Of a stretch of 5,469 bases of DNA, positions 1 through 5,469 are shown one piece after another. The stretch lies in assembly GCA_002711495.1 (NCBI GenBank), contig PARM01000026.1, forward strand, positions 20,280 to 25,748, given 5' to 3'. Every line of letters begins with the position of its first letter. Position 1 is the first letter of the stretch. The notes under the pieces are model-generated. The model searched no databases. It saw only the letters and a list, made by a program, of their open reading frames with translations, and was not told the origin of the DNA. Source of the stretch: Gammaproteobacteria bacterium. Its GTDB lineage: Bacteria; Pseudomonadota; Gammaproteobacteria; Pseudomonadales; Azotimanducaceae. The position numbers and the translations under genes were made by a program.

Positions 1-24
1 AAGGAGGTCTCCAGAGAGCTTTGA
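1..24 (+). CDS. infB: C-terminal tail of translation initiation factor IF-2 (partial)
   Basis: The first 24 bases read in frame as K-E-V-S-R-E-L followed by TGA. IF-2 proteins of many Gammaproteobacteria end in a strand of this type (for example an E-V-A-R-x-L-like ending), and infB sits directly upstream of rbfA in this conserved cluster. Only seven codons are visible, so the call rests mainly on gene order. The stop lies 12 bases before the rbfA start, which suggests co-transcription and translational coupling. The tail also contains AAGGAGGT at its first eight bases, but that is coding sequence here. Confidence 0.7.
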   Translation, partial: KEVSREL

Positions 25-36
25 TGGCAGTGAATA

Positions 37-417
37 ATGCAGAGAGAAAATGGACGAGACAAAAAAGTAGCAGAACTAATTCAAAAGGAAATCGCTAGAC
101 TGTTGCAAAGGGAATTGAGAGATCCCAGGTTAGGGATGATTACTGTCAACGAAGCAAAAGTTAGCAGAGATTATGCTTTTTCGGACATATATTTCACGGT
201 TATTCCAGAGGATAGCGCTGATAAAGCAGAATCGCTGCTTAATGAAGCAAGCGGATTCTTTAGATCTAAGTTGGCTAAAAAGTTATCAATGAGAACGACG
301 CCTAAATTAAGGTTTCGATATGACTCATCTTTAGGTGAAGGCGCTCGCATTAGTTCCCTGATTGCTAGGGAAAAGAGAAAGATTTGGCCAACCTCAAGAA
401 AAAAACCAGAAATCTAA
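37..417 (+). CDS. rbfA: 30S ribosome-binding factor A
   Basis: RbfA is a small cytoplasmic KH-like protein that binds the immature 30S subunit near the 5' helix of 16S rRNA and assists late maturation and cold adaptation. The 126-residue product matches the usual family length. It shows the family landmarks: an N-terminal GRDKKVAELIQKEI helix (residues 6-19), the RELRDPRLGMITV segment (about 25-37), a SRDY...IYFTV strand region (43-55), and a C-terminal KLRFRYDSSLGEGARI block (about 90-105) with a basic tail. The start at 37 is the first ATG after in-frame stops at 22 and 31, and it gives an N-terminus aligned with E. coli RbfA. No good Shine-Dalgarno sequence precedes it, so translation is probably coupled to the upstream infB tail. 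The stop codon is immediately followed by the truB ATG. Identification is by family resemblance and gene order. Confidence 0.96.
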   Translation: MQRENGRDKKVAELIQKEIARLLQRELRDPRLGMITVNEAKVSRDYAFSDIYFTVIPEDSADKAESLLNEASGFFRSKLAKKLSMRTTPKLRFRYDSSLGEGARISSLIAREKRKIWPTSRKKPEI

Positions 418-1338
418 ATGCCCCGCAAGCGAAAGGGCAGACACGTTACAGGGATATTCCTTTTAGATAAAGGAAAGGGACTCTCATCTAATAAGGCGCT
501 CCAGCAAATTAAACATTTATTTGAGGCAAAGAAGGCCGGACACACAGGCAGTTTAGACCCATTAGCTACCGGCGTTTTGCCAATTTTTTTTGGACAAGCA
601 ACGAAGTTCTCACGTTTTCTTTTAGAGGCCGAAAAAACATATGAAACTACCATCGGGCTTGGAGTCACCACTGAATCTGGTGATGCAGAGACGAAAGTGC
701 TTCGAAAGAGACCAACAAATAACTTAAAGCGCGATCGCATTGAAAGCGTACTCAAGAAATATCTAGGGAAAACAAAACAAATTCCCCCGATGTTTTCTGC
801 TCTTAAGGTAGATGGAGAAAGACTTTATAAGCTTGCTAGAAAGGGAATTACCGTCGACCGAGCTCCTCGCGATGTAGAAGTCTACGAGCTTAATCTTTTG
901 TCCCTTTCTGGAAACGAAGCAAAATTATTCATGCGTTGCAGCAAGGGTACATACGTAAGAACCTTAGTTGAGGATATAGGAGAGTCGTTGGGATGTGGTG
1001 CCCATGTGAGAGAGCTAAGGCGCTTACGGGTAGCCTCGTTTTCAATTAAAGACTGCTACACTTTTGAATCGATCCTAGATTTTCGAAAAAAAAACCAGCT
1101 TTTAGACACTAAGCTTCTGCCAATTGATTCCGCATTGTCAGGATGGCCGAAAATCTTCGTCCCAAAGGAGTCGCATACAAGTCTCAGGCATGGCAAAACT
1201 GTCTCTGTTGAGGGTTTCGTTCCCTTCGGGCTTGTAACCATTTACTCAAAAAGCTCTAACCTGCCAGAGGAGTTTCTTGGAATTGGTGAGTTTTTCGCTA
1301 ATGGGCAGCTGTCCCCTAAAAAAATGTTAATAAATTAA
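418..1338 (+). CDS. truB: tRNA pseudouridine(55) synthase TruB
   Basis: TruB isomerises U55 in the T-arm of tRNAs to pseudouridine and also acts as a tRNA-folding chaperone. The 306-residue product is close to the 314 of E. coli TruB. Visible motifs are KKAGHTGSLDPLATGVLP (residues 38-55) with catalytic Asp47 and His42, the base-stacking Tyr75 in EKTY, IPPMFSALK, and KGTYVRTLVEDIG with Tyr179 and Arg181, followed by LGCGAHVRELRRL. The C-terminal part, from about residue 243 (WPKIFVP) to 306, corresponds to the PUA domain. The usual DKPxG motif near the N-terminus reads DKGKG here. The ATG directly abuts the rbfA TAA in the same frame and lacks a recognisable Shine-Dalgarno sequence, so terminating ribosomes probably reinitiate here. 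A run of nine A (1086-1094) lies at codons 223-226. The stop codon lies in the loop of a terminator-like hairpin. Confidence 0.97.
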   Translation: MPRKRKGRHVTGIFLLDKGKGLSSNKALQQIKHLFEAKKAGHTGSLDPLATGVLPIFFGQATKFSRFLLEAEKTYETTIGLGVTTESGDAETKVLRKRPTNNLKRDRIESVLKKYLGKTKQIPPMFSALKVDGERLYKLARKGITVDRAPRDVEVYELNLLSLSGNEAKLFMRCSKGTYVRTLVEDIGESLGCGAHVRELRRLRVASFSIKDCYTFESILDFRKKNQLLDTKLLPIDSALSGWPKIFVPKESHTSLRHGKTVSVEGFVPFGLVTIYSKSSNLPEEFLGIGEFFANGQLSPKKMLIN

Positions 1339-1355
1339 AGATTTTTTAGGGTTTT
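1313..1355 (+). terminator. weak terminator-like hairpin at the end of truB
   Basis: CCCTAAAAAA (1314-1323) is perfectly complementary to TTTTTTAGGG (1342-1351), a 10-bp stem around an 18-nt loop, followed by four T (1352-1355). The loop itself contains the inverted repeat TTAAT/ATTAA and includes the truB stop. Three G-C pairs at the base and a short T-tract make this a weak candidate. It may only attenuate readthrough into rpsO, or act as a 3'-end stabilising or processing structure. Confidence 0.38.
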
Positions 1356-1367
1356 AAATGATCCAGG

Positions 1368-1396
1368 TTCTAAGACAGATCGCGATGACGTATACT
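1368..1396 (+). promoter_or_regulatory. candidate sigma-70 promoter for rpsO-pnp
   Basis: TATACT at 1391-1396 matches the -10 consensus at five of six positions. A poor -35 candidate, TTCTAA (1368-1373), lies 17 bp upstream and matches only three of six. Transcription would begin near 1402-1403 and give a leader of roughly 113 nt before the rpsO ATG. A separate promoter between truB and rpsO is known in E. coli, which supports the location. The assignment is inference from motif and position; a second TTGACT motif at 1438 is discussed under findings. Confidence 0.35.
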
Positions 1397-1402
1397 TCCG
1401 CC

Positions 1403-1515
1403 CGAAAACTCGTTTTCATTATTAATGAAACTATTGTTTGACTAAAAGGTCTGCAAATATGCGCGGATCGACAACGAAGAAAAATTCAAACTAGCATATT
1501 GAGGAGAACTAAGTT
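1403..1515 (+). promoter_or_regulatory. structured rpsO leader, candidate S15 autoregulatory region
   Basis: This non-coding stretch before rpsO contains three inverted repeats. GAAAA (1404-1408) pairs with TTTTC (1413-1417). TTTCATTA (1414-1421) pairs with TAATGAAA (1423-1430); it shares bases with the first repeat, so the two are mutually exclusive. AATATGC (1456-1462) pairs with GCATATT (1494-1500), whose 3' arm ends at the base before the GAGGAG Shine-Dalgarno sequence (1501-1506). In several bacterial groups S15 represses its own mRNA by binding a leader structure, and those structures differ between lineages. Whether this one binds S15 is inference; I cannot identify a known S15-binding motif by eye. 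Confidence 0.35.
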
Positions 1516-1785
1516 ATGGCTTTAAGTGTTGAGAAAAAATCTGAAATTGTGAAGGAATTCGGTAAGTCTGAAAATGACACTGGTTCCCCGGAAGTTCAAA
1601 TTGCCCTTCTCTCTGCAAATATTGAAGAACTTCAAACTCACTTTAAAGATCATTCGAATGATCATCACTCACGAGTAGGCTTACTAAGAATGGTCAGCCA
1701 AAGAAGAAAACTATTAAACTATTTGAAACAAAAAAATCTAGAGAACTATGGCGCGCTTATCAAGAAATTGGGTTTGCGTCGATAA
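1516..1785 (+). CDS. rpsO: 30S ribosomal protein S15 (uS15)
   Basis: S15 is a primary binder of 16S rRNA: it organises the h20-h21-h22 junction of the central domain and contributes to bridge B4 with the 50S subunit. The 89-residue product has the standard family length. It carries the conserved blocks [13 protein letters not shown] (residues 20-32), [23 protein letters not shown] (49-71) and the terminal LIKKLGLRR. The rRNA-contacting residues known from the family are present as His42, Asp49, Ser52 and Tyr69. The start is fixed by a good Shine-Dalgarno sequence, GAGGAG at 1501-1506, nine bases before the ATG, and by alignment with E. coli S15. pnp follows after a short gap, the usual rpsO-pnp pairing. 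Codons 45-50 form a perfect 16-bp palindrome (1648-1663). Confidence 0.98.
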   Translation: MALSVEKKSEIVKEFGKSENDTGSPEVQIALLSANIEELQTHFKDHSNDHHSRVGLLRMVSQRRKLLNYLKQKNLENYGALIKKLGLRR

Positions 1786-1791
1786 AATTTG

Positions 1792-1816
1792 TGTTGGCAT
1801 AAAACTGAAGCCAGCG
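1792..1816 (+). promoter_or_regulatory. small hairpin between rpsO and pnp
   Basis: TGTTGGC (1792-1798) can pair with GCCAGCG (1810-1816) to form a 7-bp stem with two G-U pairs and an 11-nt loop. It ends one base before the ATG at 1817 and leaves the GGAG at 1819-1822 free. It has no T-run, so it is not an intrinsic terminator. The larger E. coli pnp leader hairpin, cleaved by RNase III for PNPase autoregulation, lies in the equivalent gap, but this stem is much smaller. Any role is inference. Confidence 0.35.
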
Positions 1817-1828
1817 ATGGAGAATAAT

Positions 1829-3943
1829 GTGAGTTATATTAGTAAAAAGTTTAAGTATGGACAACAAGAGGTTTTGCTGGAGACTGGAAAAATAGCCAGG
1901 CAGGCAACAGCTTCTGTTTTAGTCACCATTGAGGATACGAGCGTTTTGGTCGCAGTCGTAGGTAGGAAGGATGCGAAACCGGGACAAGATTTCTTTCCTC
2001 TAACTGTAAATTATGAAGAAAAAACCTATGCGGCGGGTAAGATTCCCGGAGGTTTTTTTAAGAGAGAGGGTCGGCCCTCGGAGAAAGAGACTCTTACGTC
2101 TAGGCTGATTGACAGACCGATAAGACCTTTGTTCCCAAAAGGTTTTATGAACGAGGTGCAGGTAACGTGTCAGGTTGTATCAGCAAATAAGAATATCGAT
2201 CCTGATATTCCTGCCCTTATTGGGGTTTCGGCAGCTTTAAGTATTTCAGGCATTCCGTTTGCTGGTCCAATTGGTGGAGCTAGGGTAGGGTTTTCGCCCG
2301 ACGGTTATATTTTAAACCCTAAACGAGACGAGATGGATGCGTCAGATTTGGATATGGTTGTGGCCGGCACTGAATCCGCTGTGCTGATGGTTGAATCAGA
2401 GGCAAAAGAACTTACAGAGGATCAGATGCTTGGAGCAGTTTTGTTCGCTCACCAAGAAATGCAGGTTGTCATAAATGCGATTAAAGAATTTAAAGACGCT
2501 GTGGGAAATCAAGAATGGTCATGGGAAATCCCTCAGGTTGATAATTCCCTTAAAGAATCCTTAGATAATTCTTTTTCTGAGGCAATTAAAGAATCCTATA
2601 AAATCGTTGATAAAAAAGAACGTCAAGAATCCTTGAGCCGTTTACGCGAGATGGCAAAAGAGCAATTAGTGGCAGAGGGTTTTGAAGAGGAGAATGTAGT
2701 TAATGTCTTTGCCACCCTCGAAAAGAGAATTGTTCGCAAATCTATTGTAGAAGGTAATCCCCGAATTGATGGTAGGGACAACCGAACGGTGAGAAAGATC
2801 GAGGTAGAAGTCGGTCTTCTTCCGAAGGCCCATGGCTCCGCTCTGTTTACACGCGGAGAAACGCAAGCTCTTGTAACAACCACCTTAGGATCCACCCGAG
2901 ATGCCGCAATAATAGATGCTTTGCATGGCTCTTATAAAGACAATTTTTTCCTACATTATAATTTTCCGCATTACAGTGTAGGCGAGACAGGATTTTCTGG
3001 AGGTCCTAAACGGAGAGAGATCGGTCACGGACGCCTCGCGAGACGAGGCATCGCTGCAGTGCTTCCGACCGCTGAAGAGTGGCCATACACGACAAGAGTT
3101 GTTTCTGAAATCACAGAATCAAATGGTTCCTCGTCTATGGCTAGCGTATGCGGTGCAAGTTTATCGTTAATGGATGCTGGTGTCCCTCTTAAAGCGCCTG
3201 TTGCAGGGGTTGCTATGGGTTTGGTTTTTGAAGAAAGTGGATTCGCAGTTTTAACTGATATTTTAGGTGATGAAGATCATCTCGGTGATATGGATTTTAA
3301 AGTTGCTGGAACAGAGGCTGGGGTAACCGCTCTCCAGATGGATATAAAAATACAAGGAATCACAGAAGAAATAATGGAAACAGCGTTGGGTCAAGCAAGA
3401 GAGGCAAGACTCCATATTCTAGAAGAAATGAACAAAGTTATTGGGAGATCCAGAACGGAGGTTTCGGAGAATGCTCCTGCTATGGTCACAATAAAAGTTG
3501 AACCTGAAAAGGTTCGCGACGTAATTGGCAAAGGTGGAGCGACTATCAGATCTATCACTGAAGAAAGCGGTGCCTCAATCGAGATAGAAGACGACGGGAC
3601 CATTATAATTTTTGGAGAAAACTTAGAGTCTAGAGATGCGGCTGTAGTATCGATAGAAGCTATTACCGCTGAAGCCGAGGTGGGACAAATATACACGGGC
3701 AAGGTTGCAAAAATCGCAGACTTCGGGGCGTTTGTTAATATATTGCCAGGCAAAGATGGATTAGTTCACATATCTCAAATATCAGAGGAGAGGGTCGAAA
3801 AAGTTACTGATTATCTATCTGAAGGACAAGAAGTCAAAGTTAAAGTTCTTGATGTAGACAGAGGAAGAATTAAGTTGTCTATGAAAGACCTTAGTGACGA
3901 CGAGGAAATAGCTTCTGTAACTTCAGAAGACAATGAAGAATAG
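1829..3943 (+). CDS. pnp: polyribonucleotide nucleotidyltransferase (PNPase)
   Basis: PNPase is a trimeric 3'-to-5' phosphorolytic exoribonuclease that also polymerises nucleoside diphosphates, and it is a component of the RNA degradosome in E. coli. From the GTG at 1829 it has 704 residues (E. coli 711). Order: first RNase PH domain (about 8-210, with FFKREGRP at 76-83), helical domain (about 211-305), second RNase PH domain (about 306-540), KH domain with the VIGKGG loop (565-570), S1 domain (618-688), and a short acidic tail. Catalytic features are present: RREIGH with Arg395, Arg396 and His400, phosphate-site Ser434-436, and metal-binding Asp477 and Asp483 in DILGDED. I chose GTG 1829 because GGAG lies six bases upstream and it gives the N-terminus MSYISKKF, matching the family length. 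ATG 1817 (708 residues), with only GAAG upstream, is a real alternative. The ATG at 1748 inside rpsO is unlikely. The gene is probably co-transcribed with rpsO. Confidence 0.97.
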   Translation: MSYISKKFKYGQQEVLLETGKIARQATASVLVTIEDTSVLVAVVGRKDAKPGQDFFPLTVNYEEKTYAAGKIPGGFFKREGRPSEKETLTSRLIDRPIRPLFPKGFMNEVQVTCQVVSANKNIDPDIPALIGVSAALSISGIPFAGPIGGARVGFSPDGYILNPKRDEMDASDLDMVVAGTESAVLMVESEAKELTEDQMLGAVLFAHQEMQVVINAIKEFKDAVGNQEWSWEIPQVDNSLKESLDNSFSEAIKESYKIVDKKERQESLSRLREMAKEQLVAEGFEEENVVNVFATLEKRIVRKSIVEGNPRIDGRDNRTVRKIEVEVGLLPKAHGSALFTRGETQALVTTTLGSTRDAAIIDALHGSYKDNFFLHYNFPHYSVGETGFSGGPKRREIGHGRLARRGIAAVLPTAEEWPYTTRVVSEITESNGSSSMASVCGASLSLMDAGVPLKAPVAGVAMGLVFEESGFAVLTDILGDEDHLGDMDFKVAGTEAGVTALQMDIKIQGITEEIMETALGQAREARLHILEEMNKVIGRSRTEVSENAPAMVTIKVEPEKVRDVIGKGGATIRSITEESGASIEIEDDGTIIIFGENLESRDAAVVSIEAITAEAEVGQIYTGKVAKIADFGAFVNILPGKDGLVHISQISEERVEKVTDYLSEGQEVKVKVLDVDRGRIKLSMKDLSDDEEIASVTSEDNEE

Positions 3944-3956
3944 ATAAGACAACACG

Positions 3957-5469
3957 TCAGTCGAGGCTTGGCCTATTTGAAATCAGCTCGTCCACTGCGC
4001 CTGGATCAGCGAGGGTACTAGTGTCCCCCAACTGCTGAACTTCTCCTTCCGCTATTTTTCTTAAAATTCGACGCATTATTTTTCCTGAGCGAGTTTTAGG
4101 CAGATTCGGAGCCCACTGGACGAGATCCGGCTTTGCTATCGGGCCTATTTTTTCCGATACCAATGCTTTGAGTTCCTCGATTATGGTTTGTTCTCCGGTA
4201 GAGCCTTTCATTAAGGTTACGTAGGCATAGATTCCCTGCCCCTTGACGGGGTGGGGGAAACCAACCACCGCAGCCTCAGCGACAAGTTCATGTTCTACTA
4301 GAGCACTTTCTACTTCCGCGGTGCCGAGTCTATGTCCAGAAATATTTAAAACATCATCCACTCTGCCAGTGATCCAAAAGTATCCTTCGTCATCCCGTCT
4401 GGCTCCATCACCCGTGAAATAATAACCCTTATAGGTCGAAAAATAAGTTTCTACTAAACGCTCATGGTCTCCCCAAACAGTGCGTAACTGGCCGGGCCAA
4501 GAATTTTTAATCGCTAAATCTCCCGAGCCCTCTCCCATAATCTCATTGCCTTCACCGTCTAGTATGACTGGTTCTATTCCAAAAAAAGGTTTGGCTGCTG
4601 AACCTGGTTTTAAAGGTGTGGCTCCAGGGAGAGGCGCTATCATGATGCCACCAGTTTCGGTCTGCCACCAAGTATCTACTATTGGACATTTTGCTTCTCC
4701 AACCACTTTGTAATACCACTCCCACGCCTCGGGATTTATCGGTTCTCCTACGCTGCCTAAGACACGAAGGCTCTCTCTAGCGGTTTTGGTCACAAAATCA
4801 TCACCTAAACTCATTAGTGATCTAATTGCTGTAGGTGCAGTATAAAAGATATTTACGTGATGTTTGTCTATAACGTTCCAGAAACGAGAGCCATCAGGGT
4901 AAGTAGGCACTCCTTCAAAAATAAGTGTTTTTGCTCCATTAGAGAGCGGACCATAGATGATATAACTGTGTCCAGTTATCCACCCGACGTCAGCCGTGCA
5001 CCAAAAAAGCTCGCCGTCTTTATAGTCGAAAATATACTTATGAGACATGGCGGCATGCAAAAGATAGCCCGCCGTAGAGTGAAGAACGCCCTTAGGCTTT
5101 CCCGTTGAGCCAGAAGTATAGAGAATGAACAAAGGGTCTTCGCTATCCATCGGCTCAATAAAACATTCCGCACTCTCTCTCTCCACGGCTTCGTGATACC
5201 AAATATCTCGGCTTCCCTCCCAGAAAGGAGGGGTCTCGGTTCGTTTTACAACGAAAACGTGTTCTACGTTTGGGCACTCCGTGAGAGCCTTGTCAACATT
5301 TTTTTTGAGGGGAACACTTTTTCCTCCTCTTTTCCCTTCATTCGCAGTAATTACAGCACAACAGTCGGAATCTAAAATTCTGTCCCTTAGCGCGCTGGGT
5401 GAGAAGCCCCCAAAGACTACCGAATGAATCGCACCGATTCGAGCGCAGGCAAGCATTGAAAAGGCTGCT
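3957..5469 (-). CDS. acs: acetyl-CoA synthetase, AMP-forming (5' end beyond window)
   Basis: Acs activates acetate with ATP to acetyl-AMP and then forms acetyl-CoA, feeding acetate into central metabolism in the cytoplasm. About 503 codons are visible. The frame stays open to the window edge, reading A-A-F-S before MLACARIGA, so the apparent Met at 5456 is internal and roughly 145-150 N-terminal residues are missing. ANL-superfamily motifs are clear: the nucleotide loop [11 protein letters not shown] (5088-5120), [21 protein letters not shown], the hinge-region [22 protein letters not shown], and PKTRSGK with the catalytic lysine at 4080-4082. In related enzymes that lysine is the site of reversible acetylation by Pat-type enzymes. 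The near-identity of these blocks to E. coli Acs, including SWPGQ and the [10 protein letters not shown] ending, argues for acetate rather than propionate as substrate. The gene runs convergent to pnp with a 13-bp gap; its promoter lies outside the window. Confidence 0.96.
   Translation of the reverse strand, partial: AAFSMLACARIGAIHSVVFGGFSPSALRDRILDSDCCAVITANEGKRGGKSVPLKKNVDKALTECPNVEHVFVVKRTETPPFWEGSRDIWYHEAVERESAECFIEPMDSEDPLFILYTSGSTGKPKGVLHSTAGYLLHAAMSHKYIFDYKDGELFWCTADVGWITGHSYIIYGPLSNGAKTLIFEGVPTYPDGSRFWNVIDKHHVNIFYTAPTAIRSLMSLGDDFVTKTARESLRVLGSVGEPINPEAWEWYYKVVGEAKCPIVDTWWQTETGGIMIAPLPGATPLKPGSAAKPFFGIEPVILDGEGNEIMGEGSGDLAIKNSWPGQLRTVWGDHERLVETYFSTYKGYYFTGDGARRDDEGYFWITGRVDDVLNISGHRLGTAEVESALVEHELVAEAAVVGFPHPVKGQGIYAYVTLMKGSTGEQTIIEELKALVSEKIGPIAKPDLVQWAPNLPKTRSGKIMRRILRKIAEGEVQQLGDTSTLADPGAVDELISNRPSLD

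Noticed and set aside
1..8. Perfect AAGGAGGT Shine-Dalgarno-like sequence
   Set aside because: It lies within the infB tail, 28 bases before the rbfA start, too far to serve that start.
24..98. 24-codon open frame starting at an ATG that overlaps the infB stop (TGATG)
   Set aside because: It is in a different frame from rbfA, has no recognisable product, and the RbfA N-terminus aligns fully from 37, so no frameshift is needed.
414..755. 113-codon open frame antisense to truB
   Set aside because: It is opposite the strongly conserved TruB catalytic region, with no recognisable protein family.
1748..1828. In-frame extension of pnp to an ATG inside rpsO
   Set aside because: It would add 27 residues not found in PNPases, overlap the end of rpsO, and lacks a convincing Shine-Dalgarno sequence; GTG 1829 or ATG 1817 fits the family N-terminus.
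2053..2059. Run of seven T in pnp as a slippage site
   Set aside because: It encodes part of the conserved [10 protein letters not shown] motif and is not unusually long for AT-rich coding DNA.
3391..3753. 120-codon open frame antisense to pnp
   Set aside because: It mirrors the conserved PNPase KH/S1 coding region, has no recognisable domain, and is best explained as a shadow of pnp.
3964..3974. AGGC-TTG-GCCT hairpin just after the pnp/acs junction as a terminator
   Set aside because: The stem is only four base pairs with no following T-run; too weak to support.

Overview
The window carries the translation and RNA-metabolism cluster infB(3' tail)-rbfA-truB-rpsO-pnp on the + strand, followed by a convergent, 5'-truncated acetyl-CoA synthetase gene (acs) on the - strand. 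The infB-rbfA-truB-rpsO-pnp order is characteristic of Gammaproteobacteria, and the RbfA, TruB, S15, PNPase and Acs proteins all read as close gammaproteobacterial versions by comparison from memory with the E. coli proteins. The DNA is moderately AT-rich, which would suit a marine or other low-GC gammaproteobacterium. I cannot place it to order from the sequence alone.

Layout: positions 1-24 are the last seven codons and stop of a gene that is probably infB. rbfA (37-417) and truB (418-1338) abut directly in the same reading frame with no intervening base. A 177-bp gap (1339-1515) holds a weak terminator-like hairpin that starts inside truB, a promoter-like -10 element, and a leader with several inverted repeats in front of rpsO (1516-1785). 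A short gap with a small hairpin leads to pnp (GTG start 1829, alternative ATG 1817; stop 3943). Only 13 bp separate the pnp stop from the end of acs (3957 to beyond 5469), and I see no terminator between them.

Function: RbfA matures the 30S subunit, TruB makes pseudouridine 55 in tRNA, S15 nucleates the 30S central domain, and PNPase degrades RNA phosphorolytically. The cluster therefore joins ribosome and tRNA maturation to RNA turnover. Acs activates acetate to acetyl-CoA and is functionally unrelated; it merely lies tail to tail with pnp.

This is an ordinary core-genome region. I found no mobile element, CRISPR array, tRNA or rRNA gene, and no evidence of an undescribed system. The observations worth a second look are the structured rpsO leader (a candidate S15 autoregulatory element), a run of nine A in truB placed between its catalytic and PUA domains, the same-frame UAA-AUG junction of rbfA and truB, and the terminator-free convergent junction of pnp and acs.
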